Of a stretch of 64,000 nt of DNA, positions 37,738 to 48,650 are shown one piece after another. The DNA comes from Elmis aenea (taxonomy: Eukaryota; Arthropoda; Insecta; Coleoptera; Elmidae), in contig OX393579.1 of the NCBI GenBank assembly GCA_947652605.1, positions 27,078,452 through 27,142,451 of the forward strand. Reading direction: 5' to 3'. How positions within the stretch are numbered: position 1 is the stretch's first letter; each line of letters begins with the position of its first letter. A model generated the notes under the pieces. It did not search any database, was not told the origin of the DNA, and worked only from the letters and a program-made list of their open reading frames with translations. A program made the translations under genes and the position numbers.

Positions 37738-39031
37738 CAGGGACCCGAACCGAACCGGAACCGGAACAAAAACCGGAACGAACCGGTGCCTTTTTCATGA
37801 ACCGTGAACCGGAACTGAACCTCTTAGTTAAGAAATCACAAAACCGCAAAACCGAACCGAACCGACTGGCGTGAACCGCTTAAAACCGCTACAACCGGTT
37901 AAAAAACCGGTTCGGAACGATATTTTTTATAAAAAATTGGATTTTATTTTTTTCGTAATTTTTGATTACATCTTACCGTAGATAAAGAAAATATTTAAGA
38001 CAGTTCAATTTGTAAATAATTAAATATGCATCGTCTATCACAGTCGTATTTGAATAATGTATTCTTTACCGCGATTAATAGAACGCAGGCGCTCTTGCTC
38101 GTCAAGCCGTCTTTCACTACAAACCGCAAGTTTAAACTTGTTGATTGGACTGTATAATGCGGCATTGCACATAGTACTGTACCTACTTTGGAATGGCGTG
38201 CGCTTACGTACTTTTATAAATGGTTAGTTATTGCTTCTAATTTGGAAAACTGTAAGTATAACTTTATATTACTAAGAGTACTATACTAACTAAATTTCCA
38301 CACGAATTACATCATTGTTTTGTAGGTTTTGTCAGTGAATACATTTGAAATTTTTTCAAGATTTTTTTCATGGAATAGTTGCTTTTAAATCATAGATCAC
38401 TTTGACCCATTTAACCAAGTCTGTATCTCTTACCGTTTACGAGATCCCCATGCTGTTCAAGTTAACTTATATCAAAATATGTTGATTTTTCTGACATACA
38501 AAGATTTGTTTTTCCTTCAGTTTAACACATTTTTGGCGAAGAATCTCCATTTTTGTATTTTTGGCGCATAAGCTACCCTGATATGAGACCCTCGATATTA
38601 CACTGACTTAATTTGACAGTTTTATTTAATACAAAACAAACACAAATTTGTATATAAATAAAATTGTAATGTGTTTTGTTATTTTGTACTCAGAAATTAA
38701 AATTTAATTTTACCGTCTGTTTGTTGCAATAATGTTTGTTAGATGGCGCAGTATATATCAAGGTAAGGTTAGGTTATATATATAAAGAGTTTGAAGTTTA
38801 AATATAAATAAAATTTATATGTTGTGGGTTTATGTTTTATTACTATTTTTATACATTTTGTACTAAAAAAAAACGTATTGAACCGAAACCGGAACTGAAC
38901 CGTTACCGCCGAACCGGTTACCGAATCATTAAAAAATAAAAACCGGTGGTTCGGAACGTAAACCGAAAAGTTAAAATTTATCGAACCGGTAACCGGAACT
39001 GAACCGTTATTCTTACCGGTTCGGGTCCCTG
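37738..39031. mobile_element. hAT-type element with perfect 8-bp target duplication
   Basis: CAGGGACCCGAACCG (37738) and its mirror CGGTTCGGGTCCCTG (ending 39031) are bounded by GTTATAAC on both sides (37730-37737 and 39032-39039). Subterminal regions consist of GAACCGG repeats in opposite orientation. The interior shows no transposase, so it is non-autonomous. It contains a stretch like the CGTTTACGAGATCCCCAT module of foldback elements (about 38430-38455). Confidence 0.9.
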
Positions 39032-39159
39032 GTTATAACACAAGATGTTAGGTGATACATTTGAAGTAAAGAAACGAATGTAAAAGTAACATCTAATAAT
39101 ATGCGTTCACATTATTTGCTTACATGGAAAACGACCGAACTTGAAACCAGTGTTCTATA

Positions 39160-39367
39160 CAGCGCCCGCCCGTCTAGAGGTTTTGCGGGGCATCGGAAAA
39201 AAAATATTAGTGGGGTCCCAAAGATTTTTTTTATCAAAAGTGTAATCATTTCATAAATTATAACAATTCTATTATCAAATTTTATTAGATATTTGAAAGT
39301 GCAGGGCTCCTCTGAGCGCGAGACCTTGGTCTGTGGCCCAAAAAAAAACTATGTCCAAGCCGGTCCT
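39160..39367. mobile_element. Small hAT-like fragment
   Basis: CAGCGCCCGCCCG at the left and CCGGTCCTG at the right are hAT-like termini. The flanks GTTCTATA and GTTCTGGA match at 6 of 8 positions. The 208 bases between include GGGGTCCC and GGCCC tracts unlike neighbouring DNA. Inverted identity between the ends is weak. Confidence 0.35.
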
Positions 39368-39588
39368 GGTTCTGGATTTCATCAAGGACACTCAGTTAAA
39401 GCTTAGCAAGTGAGTCAATTCGGCTCCGTTTACTTAAAATTCGAGAATCGAGATTCTCGAGTTGGAGATCGAGAAAACACGTTCAATAATTTTCGAGTTC
39501 GAGATCGAGAATCAAATTTCGAGAATTTTCGAGATCAAAAATGGATAAAATCTCGTCTCGTCTCGTCTCGTGGAAACAGTACTTTGAC

Positions 39589-40890
39589 GACGATATACGC
39601 CACTGGATTGTTTACAATTAACCATGCAAATATCAAAAATCAGTTGCGCCAATATCCAATTATTTTAATTGTAAATAACGTAATAAATTTTACAAATATC
39701 TTCGCACAAATGTATGTAGACGCAATAAACTTCACCAAAAGCTATGCGCTTAAAAAAAATGTGTTAAAAACAAATGGCAAAATAAAAATGACTTTAATGT
39801 ACCTATAGTTGAACAGTTGATGTGATTATTTCGTTCGAAAATGATTACTTTGCTATTGATTATACTTTACACTTATTTAAAAATTATTTTTCAACGTGTA
39901 ACAGAAAAATAAGATAAAGTAAATATTATTACATTTATGATTATAATTTATAATACATCAATCGAAAATACGGGAGATTTAAAATACTTATAAATTTGTT
40001 CGTTGATTCGTCATCATTTTTGAAAAAAAATTCACATGTTTAACGTTCGTGAATTCTTAAACGGTTCACGTACAATCATACTAATAATTTAATTGGTCTT
40101 CTTAATAGCTTAATAAGAGTCCACAATTATGTATAAGCTAAAGACAATAGTCAAAGGATTGACATAATGAAAGACAGTTACGTGTGTTACACACATGAGA
40201 ACTTAGAGATACAACTGCTTCCTTCCGTCTCTCGAACTGAAATAACTCGCAAATTTAATACGCACACGAGTCTATATTGGCACTCAAGATTCATTGTTGT
40301 ACCGGAAACGAAGACCGTGCTAGCCGCGGTGAATCCATGTGCTTCTACGACTAAAGTATGCTAACAAAAAGCGAAGCTGTAAGAGTGCAGTAACCATCGA
40401 TACGAAATCATAATTGCTACATGCTGCTATATTTGAAAAAATCTAAGGATATTTTTTGGATAGCAAGTTTATTTCTAAATCATTATACGATTATTAAAAT
40501 TTAATTTCTCTCTATAAGTTGTTATTTGTCCTAAATATTGTATATAAAAACTGCACAAAAAGTTTCCTGTTTTTATAAAGTATTTAACGATTGATTTTGT
40601 GAATAATTCAGTTGGATTTTAGAAAAATTGAATTGTTTTTAACTAAACACTTCATCTCAATATACAATGCTGGACTATTTTGACATAAGAAAAAGTAAGA
40701 TACAATTAGCGTATTTTTGCATTTCCTGGAAAAAGCCGAACTAGGAATGTTTGCGTGGGACACCCGCTAAAGAATTCTGCGAAATAAAGCTTAAAAACTA
40801 ATTACAACTTTAACAATTTTAGCAAATAGAAAGAATATTCTAAATAAAAGCAAGCAATTGTAAAATATATTATAATATTAGTGAATTTTG
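39589..40890. other. Intron DNA with a less AT-rich patch
   Basis: The patch at about 40165-40420 is unusually GC-balanced for this intron and has a 65-codon open frame without a recognisable domain. It could be a leader exon or an enhancer, but no convincing splice signal in phase with exon 2 was found. Confidence 0.3.
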
Positions 40891-42007
40891 TACAGAGTGG
40901 GCAAATTTCGATGTTTTAATAGCGAATCTCGGTAACTATAAGAGGTATCAAAAAACGGACCGCGCATCCTCGATCTCTTTTTTCGAGAAAAAGTTAATGG
41001 TGAAAACTAAAATTGGTTATCGTTTTTTGTTTTCGAGTTATCGCCAATAACTCGATTTTTCGACTTTTCGTTTTATGACTGTATCTCGCTTGTTTATGAA
41101 AATAAACAAAAATAATTTTGACGTTCTACAGGCACTTTTTTGATAAAAATACAGTGGCGTAAACAATTTTTCAAAAAAAATTTCGAAATTTGAGTTATGA
41201 CATAAAGTTGTATTTTTTTAAATAGAACCCTTCGTTGGCTATGACTGATTTAAATTCCTTATTTTTTTGTCATTCCAAATATATAAGGGTTGATGTATTT
41301 ATTTTCAATAATACGCAAGTTACGGAGGTTTTTTAGTTTTTTTTTTAAACAAAATTATAGTAGTCTGTGAAAACAAAAACAAAACAAGGTGTAAAACCTT
41401 TTAAAACTCATTTGGTACAAGTTATGAAGGTTTTGTAATTTGTTGTTGTGATAAACATTACAAATTACAAAACCTTCGTAACTTGTACCAAATGAGTTTT
41501 AAAAGGTTTTACACCTTGTTTTGTTTTTGTTTTCACAGACTACTATAATTTTGTTTAAAAAAAAAACTAAAAAACCTCCGTAACTTGCGTATTATTGAAA
41601 ATAAATACATCAACCCTTATATATTTGGAATGACAAAAAAATAAGGAATTTAAATCAGTCATAGCCAACTATGAATTCCTTTTAAAAAAATACAACTTTA
41701 TGTCACAACTCGAATTTAGGATTTTTTTTTGAAAAATTTACTACGCCACTGCTTTCCTATCAAAAAAGTGTCTGTAGAACGTCAAAATTATTTTTGTTTA
41801 TTTTCATAAACAAGAGAGATACAGTCATAAAACCAAAAGTCGAAAAATCGAGTTATCGGCGATAACTCGAAAACAAAAGACGATAACCAATTTTAGTTTT
41901 CACCATTAAGTTTTTCTCGAAAAAAGAGATCGAGGATGCGCGGTTCGTTTTTTGATACCTCTTATAGTTACCGAGATTCCAAAACATCGAAATTTGCCCA
42001 CCCTGTA
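40891..42007. mobile_element. Near-perfect 1.1-kb hairpin foldback element
   Basis: TACAGAGTGGGCAAATTTCG (40891) is mirrored by CGAAATTTGCCCACCCTGTA ending at 42007. The two arms of about 550 bases match almost throughout, meeting near 41450 with only a few unpaired bases (TGTTGTTGTGATAA region). The outer 200 bases of each arm match the shorter copy at 16522-16939. It lies in the fusl intron 1.6 kb before exon 2, so pre-mRNA would carry a very long duplex. There is no coding content. Confidence 0.9.
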
Positions 42008-42086
42008 CGTTCTGTAGGCAGCAATCCAGCAGTACATGACGCTAGTAAATTATTGCACCAAAAACGTTTTACACTTCATTTATAAG

Positions 42087-42175
42087 CGGGGACTAAAAAC
42101 GAAAAATATTTCTTTCGTTTTTGATAAGAACGAAAACGAAATATTTCGTTTTCGTTTTTTACGTTCCCACCCATT
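42087..42175. repeat. Short AACGAAA-rich inverted repeat
   Basis: GGGGACTAAAAACGAAAAAT is loosely mirrored by GTTTTTTACGTTCCC, with TTTCGTTTT blocks pairing between. It looks like a truncated relative of the CAGGGACTAAGAACG end near 33344. Confidence 0.35.
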
Positions 42176-43270
42176 AAATTTCGATTTCGTTTTCGTAAAT
42201 CGAAATTTAATACCGGTTATACCGTTTTTTTTTAAATCACCAAGTGGTGTTTTTTTTTTTTAGTCACCACCCTCTTTTTACAAAATTCAGAACCGAAGAC
42301 TTTTTGAAGAACGATCGTCAAAGGTCAAAATGACAGTGTTGGCAACCCTATTAATACGATGAAACCCCAATTATTCGAATATTCGATCATTATGGTTATA
42401 AATACTTCCTATGTATTAATATGTTAATGTGTAAATCAGCACAGTTCGCCTTTAATTTAAATTAAATTAAATTTGGCGTGATTATAATGTAGGTACTTTT
42501 GCGAAGAAGTGTGACATATAAATCGTTTGTGATGAGTTTCAAAAAATACCTCGGTATAAGCGAGTAGTTGAAAATTCTTATATTTTTACAAAAAAAACAA
42601 ATTATTTTGTAAACTTTATTTATTATTTAGTATATATAAAATTAAAATAAACTCTGTTTAAATATCAGAAAATAAATTCAGGCACTGAAAAGCATTGGTG
42701 TACCTCTGCAAAATTTTGGTGCTCTCAAATCAAACTACATAAAAAATACAATTTATTATTGATCTTATCGTTTAAAATAAATGGTTTTACATTTCTAGTG
42801 TTTTTATCTGCCGTTACAACTTGTCTTTCATTCTAAGCGCGTCAAAACAAAAAGGGCACAAAAAGGGCTCGCGGTATATTGGTTTGTGCGTTAAAACGTA
42901 TAGAATATCTTTTTAACTATGATATTGTCGAGAAAATTGTTTTTTCTTTATGAGATGATTGGTGTAGGATTTATTATACACACTATTTTTAATTTTGATG
43001 AAACTAGAAAAGTTATAAAACTTTAAAACATCAAAAGGAATTTATATAAAAAAGAAGTAAATTATGGAAAACAGTGATTCAGAATAAAACAATATTTAAA
43101 TTTAACTTGGGAGGTCTAATTACGAGCATTAAAAATGGCTTTTATGTTATTGTAGACGTCCATAGGTATGCATAATATATCTATCATAAACCAACTATTA
43201 AGATAAAGATCGGTTCTTACAGTCAAGTTACTGTAATAACTATACTACGATAGTCAAATGTATTGCATGG
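42176..43270. other. Intron DNA, nothing recognised
   Basis: AT-rich sequence without terminal repeats or credible frames. Confidence 0.35.
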
Positions 43271-43515
43271 GAAAGTGATCGGACACCCCGGATTATCCGG
43301 GACTGTCCCGGATTTGAGTTTTTCGTCCCGCATCGAAAACTGTCCCGAAAGGGTCCCGGGTTGGTTATTAATATTCTTCCCATTTTCGCAGTGGCACAAA
43401 GTTGCCGTTCATATTACATGGCGCTAGCGTGATTAATCCATTTAAAACTTATTCAGCGATTAAAATCCTTTCTTTTTGGAACATGTCCCGCATTACAGCA
43501 TAAAACATCTGGTCA
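43271..43515. mobile_element. Small MITE just upstream of fusl exon 2
   Basis: Flanks TTGCATGG (43263-43270) and TTGCACGG (43516-43523) match at 7 of 8 positions. The inner ends TGATCGGACACC and GATGTTTT-side TCTGGTCA are loosely inverted. The interior repeats GTCCCG motifs (CCGGGACTGTCCCGG). It ends about 70 bases before the exon 2 acceptor, close to where the branch point and pyrimidine tract must be. Confidence 0.5.
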
Positions 43516-43588
43516 TTGCACGGCGATTCTTTAATTATAATAATTACAGACAACTCTTAAATTAATAACCACTGTTTTTCCATTTCAG

Positions 43589-43741
43589 ATGGAAGAGAAA
43601 ACATCTTTATACATCTTGGATTGTCTATTTTCCGTATTCGTTGTTGGAGGCCTAGTTGTATTTGTGTGGAGAGGAGCGTGGGTACTACTTGACCTATATC
43701 TTTTTCCTGAAAATGAAGCTTTATCGGCGTGGGGAAGTTTA
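43589..43741 (+). CDS. fusl: Fuseless-family protein, shared exon 2 (fifth membrane segment)
   Basis: This exon encodes 51 residues. The acceptor TTTTTCCATTTCAG ends at 43588 and the donor TTA|GTAAGT has GT at 43742; both ends are phase 0. It begins ATG, but this is read as an internal Met after splicing from 1A or 1B. It carries a hydrophobic segment (about residues 8-26) followed by the third family motif, VWRGAWVLLDLYLFPEN. An independent transcript starting here would give a 228-aa half protein, which cannot be excluded. The opposite-strand frame at 43585-43773 is a shadow. Confidence 0.85.
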
Positions 43742-45227
43742 GTAAGTTTTTGTTTAATTGCCAATAAAAACAAATAAAACGTTTTCTATGTTTAGACGTT
43801 TAGTGATAAGCTACACTTGGTTGCTTCAAGTGCCGTTGAAAATGATTTTTAAAACCTATTAAACCTTGTATAAAAATTTTAATTACATGTAAGTTTTGAT
43901 GCCGTGTCAAAGTACATTAATATAATATAAGAAACATTTTAGTAAAATGTAAAAAAAAAATGTAATTGTGTAATGTTTATCAAAGTTTGGTTCTTCATCT
44001 TAAAGAGTATTTGCTTATCAGTCAATTACCGATTATTCGGCCAATTATTGACTTTCATATAATAAATCATTAGATTTTATGATTAATGCACTCATAACAT
44101 GGGTAATCTACCGTTTTAACGTCCCTTATTTTTGGACCAATTAAAGTCGTTGCCAACGCACACATAAAAGTTGGTCAAACAATAAGGGACACTAAAATAG
44201 TAAATTATCCATAAAATGTGAGTATTTAATTGTCGTTAATGTTCTTATGTATTTACCAAAATCTTTAGTTTACCTATAGCGATTTTTAAATCAATAAACA
44301 ATGGTATTAGCTGCCAGACACTAAAATTTTAGATAACATTGTAAAAACTTAAACTTTTCCACCTTACATTTCAATCTAATCTATTTGCAAAATTAAATTT
44401 AATTAAAACCGAGTAATTGGTCAAAAACCGATTAACGATTATTCGGCAAACGATTATTTACCGATTAATCGGTGCATCCCTATCGTTAACATTTATTTGA
44501 TGTTTTTATATAACGATTATATTTATATGCAAATCGACCGTTATTCGGAAGTACGCTTGGAAAATTTACAAGGTTTACAAGATACTTTGTCAATACTTTA
44601 CAGAATAAAATTAATGAACAGGTTTAAAATAAGTAACTTTTCAAAGCAAAACATAAATTACTTTAAAATATTGTCAAACGTATCGAATTTAGTTTATGTT
44701 AAACTGAATACAGTACACACAAATAAAACAGTAGGTATGATTCATTTTGCTTTAGTTTTTTTTCTCTCAATGTTTAATAAATATGTTTATTATAATAATT
44801 TGTAAACTTAATTTTTATTACATGACATTAAACACATTTTTATGTCTAAATTTGCAAACGAAGTTTTTCGCTAACATTAGTTTGGGTGGGGCGCTAGAGT
44901 AGTGCTCTGCTAATCAACAGTGTTAAAGGTTTATCTTTTAATTTGCCAAGAGGTCACAAAGAAGTACTTATGTAATTATGACGACAACACATTACGCAAA
45001 ATTTAAGTTTTATTGTGTGAAGGTTGAAAGTATCGATCAAATTATAAAGTGTTTGTGTGTACAAAAGCGCCATGATAAAGCTAACAAATTGAAAAATAAT
45101 CAACTGTTCGTAAATTACATTTTTTAAATAATTAATATCATTAACAATTCGTTAAAAAATGTTTAGTTTGGTGACAGATAAAACGTCACAACATATTCTG
45201 TCTTAAGTCTTGTGTAATGATTGCGTT
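43742..45227. other. Start of the 10.9-kb fusl intron
   Basis: A mobile-element end GGTGCATCCCTA closes near 44482 after ACCGATTAATCGG repeats; its usual partner TAGGGATGCACC is not seen, so it is a fragment. A loose inverted pair CGTCCCTTATTTTTGGACC / GGTCAAACAATAAGGGAC spans about 44120-44195. The 102-codon frame at 44497 is AT-driven and unrecognised. Confidence 0.4.
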
Positions 45228-45369
45228 ATGGTGCGTGTCCACGTGAGAGTAAACTACTCTCGATAGCAGCGTCGCCAAGGATATAGCCAATCGCGAGTTA
45301 CTCTCAGGGGCTGTATCCTTGGCGGCGCTGCTATCGAGAGTAGTTTACTCTCACGTGGACAGGCACCAT
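45228..45369. mobile_element. Compact 142-bp hairpin MITE
   Basis: ATGGTGCGTGTCCACGTGAG is mirrored by CTCACGTGGACAGGCACCAT. The arms of about 60 bases differ at only about three positions and leave a loop of about 20 bases. They are GC-richer than the surrounding intron and contain paired CTCTCGATAGCAGCG blocks. Confidence 0.8.
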
Positions 45370-45544
45370 TTTGTTTGGACAGAACTAAATAATATAATAC
45401 GCATTGAATATTCACGCGCACCTCCAGTATTGCAGTATTCAACTCATTAATTTTTTTTGTGCGTTTTGCATTGATGCGAATAATAAAATAAACGTATATT
45501 GTAAATAATTTACTAAAGTTATGATGTTTTGATTTAATTTTTTG

Positions 45545-45947
45545 CAGGGCTTCGAACCGTAATTTTTTCGTTTCGGTTTTCATTCCGGTTCAATTAAAAA
45601 AATATATATCGGTTCGGTTCCGGTTTTCGTTCCGGAAAATAAATAACTTTTTTTTTCGGTTTTCAGTTCAGCTCCGAGTGATTACTTTTAATTTTTTTTA
45701 AATGTTTTGTCTTGGTATAATCGGGTATAATAAGGTATAATAATTGGAAATAGAAGTATATAACATATGATGATAATATAATTTATTAAACGAAACATAT
45801 ATAAACAAAACGCGCGAGTTTGTTAAACATGTAACGAACTGTAATAAACCGATATTTTTCTTCGGTTCAGTTCCGGTTTTCGTTCCGACAAAAATAACGG
45901 TTTTTTCCGGTTTTCGGTTTTCGGTTCAGTTCCGGTTCGAAGCCCTG
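45545..45947. mobile_element. hAT-type MITE with perfect 8-bp target duplication
   Basis: CAGGGCTTCGAACCG (45545) and CGGTTCGAAGCCCTG (ending 45947) are exact inverted copies. ATTTTTTG lies directly outside both (45537-45544, 45948-45955). Subterminal TTCGGTTTTC-type repeats are shared in style with the elements at 20563 and 37738. It has no coding content. Confidence 0.9.
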
Positions 45948-46527
45948 ATTTTTTGCATGAAATAATTTTTTTCTAAAACAATATGTTACCAAGCAAAATT
46001 ATCACAAACAAATAAAATACTTAATCTTGCGCGATGACGATAGCACAAAATAAAACATTTACTAAAAAATAGATATTATTCTCGTGTGATAGTAGTTGAA
46101 AGTTTTCATGGAAATTGGAACAATCTGCTTCACCACTACTTGTTCTTGGAACAGCGGGACAGGACTTCCAATAAAGGGACTGTCTCGGCTAAAACGAAGC
46201 TGATGGTATCCCTAATCTTTTGTCATGTACACATATCAATATTTTAATATAGGTGTTACAGGGGTGGTCTATAATAACGAAATATTTATGCAAAAATATT
46301 TTATTTCGCAAAATTTCGTTTTAATTTAATGTTTGAATAATAAAATTCGGTAACTCCCGAAATATGTTTGAAAAATGTATAGTTAACAGCACAGTAAAAA
46401 ACTGTTTTTTTTTTTAAATCTAAATTTTACATCTCTTACTTTTAGTGAGAAAAGTCTGAGTTTTCGTGTATTTGTATAATTGCATACGTTAAAATACTGG
46501 GGCTATCTATGTTTGCACGCTTAATTA

Positions 46528-47290
46528 CAGAGCCGGCGCAAGGGTATCTGGCGCCCACCTGCAGACGAATATTTGACACCGCCTTATTTCCCTGAATAAA
46601 GAAAGTAAAATTGAAAAAAAAACTTTATAAAAAAATATTAAACTATAATGAAGTTAAAGCATATATTATAAAATTTTACTTTTTCTTGCTTTTATTATTT
46701 TATTTATTTAGTCATAACTCCTACTGTTAGATGTAGGACCGTCGAGTTGTGCTGTGCTAGCTTTTTTCCATATTTTTCTGTCTTGTGCCAGCTTTTTTAT
46801 CTCTTCCCATTTAATGTTTCTATCCGTTGCTGCTTTCTCAAGTTCGTTTTTCCAGATTTTTCTCGGTCTACCTCTTTTGTTTTTCTCTGTGACCTTAGAA
46901 ATAATTTCTTTTACATCTAATTGAGAACATTATATCATTTTCAATTGCTATTAGTGCAAGATTTATGTCTTTTCTTCATATGTATTGAAACTGACTGACG
47001 TGTCTTTTTTCTTTGTCCTACTTCACTTGCAGATTTAAATGCTGCTTCTCTATTTACCTCTTTACAAACTTGTTTGGCATTTTTCAATAGACCTTTATTT
47101 ATCTTAATCGATGTTGCAATAAAAATTCTTTTAATTTTTATTGATTCTAATGCAAGAGCAATACTAGCAGGGATTTATTCTAGTTAGTAAATTTTGCAAA
47201 ATTACTAAGGAATAAATAAGTTGATAGACTTTTATCTTATAACATGAAGGTTGTGCTTCGTATTGTATTTCTTTATAAAAATTGTCATTA
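46528..47290 (-). mobile_element. hAT element remnant with transposase C-terminus
   Basis: CAGAGCCGGCGCAAGGGTAT at 46528 is a typical hAT terminus followed by GGCGCC-rich DNA. On the minus strand near 46975-46925 a frame reads LALIAIENDIMFSI, the extreme C-terminal block of ZMYM-type hAT transposases. The far end was not found, so the right limit is approximate. A non-LTR tail (next entry) lies between the transposase scrap and the terminus. Confidence 0.55.
46690..46915 (-). pseudogene. Non-LTR retrotransposon 3' tail inserted in hAT remnant
   Basis: The minus strand reads KNKRGRPRKIWKNELEKA, then IKWEEIKKLAQDRKIWKK and a short end. This is the conserved tail seen after reverse transcriptase in many insect non-LTR elements. 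It is clearer than the similar tail near 2940-3050. The catalytic part is absent, as expected for a 5'-truncated copy. Confidence 0.65.
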
Positions 47291-47331
47291 TTAACAATTT
47301 TAAATATTGCAAATCAAAAATGATTGCATAA

Positions 47332-48650
47332 ATGAGACCAATCGTGCAGATCCCGCCAATAAGACAGCAAGATGGAAAATGGCCCCGGAATAGTAAAACA
47401 AAAGCCAAAACATTCGAAGATCATTTAGAAAAAACATTCCAACCACATGGAGAAAACGAGGAAGCTCCTGATTGGGAAGAAATCCTACAAGAAAATAATG
47501 AAATCAGACTTACAACACCTGATGAAGTATTTACTAAAATTAAAGAAAATATTAAACCAAAAAATCCCCTGGGTTTGATCTAATTATTGGTGATGTGCTA
47601 AGACATCTCCCAAAGAAAGCCCATAGTAAAACTGATCACCCTAATAAACGCTGCCTTTAGGCGCAAGTATGTATCTAGGCTAGAAAAGTTGCTAAATTAG
47701 GAAAACCTCCCCATGAAGTCTTATCTTACCGGCCAATTTTATTATTGCCTGTTATACCGAAACTGTTCGAAAAGCTGTTGCTCAAATGAATGAAACCGAT
47801 AATAGAAGAAAAAGAACTAATTCCCTATCATCAATTGGATTTAGAAATAAACATTCAACTATTGAACAAGTATATCGAATTACGAATGTCATAGAAAGAG
47901 CTCTAGAAGAAAAGAAAGTTTGTTCTACTATCTTTCTAGACGCAGCGTAGGCTTTCGACAAAGTGTGGCATGATGGTCAAATTATAAACTAGGATCGCTT
48001 CTTCTAAAACAATACTCTGAAATTCTTCAGTCCTGCATCTGAGACAGACACTTCAAAATGAAACAAGAAGACTCTTATATAGAACTTAAAGAAATTAAAG
48101 CAGGAGTTTCACAAGAAAGCGTACTAGGTCCGGTCCTATACCTATTGTATACTTGTGATATTCCAAAGTTAGACAACAATACTATAGCGACCCTTGCCGA
48201 CGACACGGCTATTTTAGTAGTAGTAAGAAATAATATAGAATCATCTGAGAAATTACAAGCAGCTGCCAATCAGATCAACGACTGGACAAAAACATGGCGT
48301 ATAAAGTTAAATGCAACTAAGTCGGTACATGTCAATTTTACCAACAAGGGAATTGAACATGTATCAATCAACGTAAATAATAAACAAATTCCATACTCCA
48401 ACACAGCAAAATACTTAGGTATTACATTGGACGCTAAGCTACGCTGGGAGGCTCATTTGAAAAAAAAAGGGAAGACATAGGTATCAAATATAAAAAACAT
48501 GTACTGGCTAATCGAAAGGAATTCCTCTCTGTCCCCTACATAATTAACTTTTGCTTTACAAGCAAACTTTAAAGCCTATATGGACATATGGTATACAACT
48601 ATGGGGCTGCAGGCTGCACCAAATAGAGTAATATTCAGATCATCCAGAGA
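47332..48650 (+). pseudogene. Jockey-type non-LTR reverse transcriptase, broken
   Basis: Segment 47332-47583 resembles the linker before the reverse transcriptase (FEDHLEKTFQPH, then DEVFTKIKEN). Segment 47584-48057 holds frameshifted pieces such as LIPYHQL. The longest open piece, 48058-48480, has GVSQESVLGPVLYLLYTCDI, the catalytic-site block LADDTAIL, and NTAKYLGITLDAKLRW. Relative to the family, GVPQGS has become GVSQES and the aromatic before ADD is Leu; stops and frameshifts occur throughout. No endonuclease domain is seen. It lies in the fusl intron in the same orientation as the gene. Confidence 0.8.

Larger units (their letters stand above)
36701..39588. mobile_element. Possible GAGACGAGA-repeat element hosting three nested insertions
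   Basis: The left end near 36701 (GTGTTGCCGCCGAGTCGAGA) and the right end near 39588 (TCTCGTCTCGTGGAAACAG) are loosely inverted, and both inner flanks are rich in CGAGA/TCTCG repeats. Between them lie the elements at 37022-37368, 37738-39031 and 39160-39367. The flanking target duplication is weak (TACTTAAG against TACTTTGA), so the outer element is tentative. Confidence 0.35.

Noticed and set aside
43585..43773. 62-codon minus-strand frame over fusl exon 2
   Set aside because: Shadow of the exon on the other strand.
44018..44482. Complete MITE ending GGTGCATCCCTA
   Set aside because: Only one terminus is present; the expected TAGGGATGCACC partner was not found, so only a fragment is reported.
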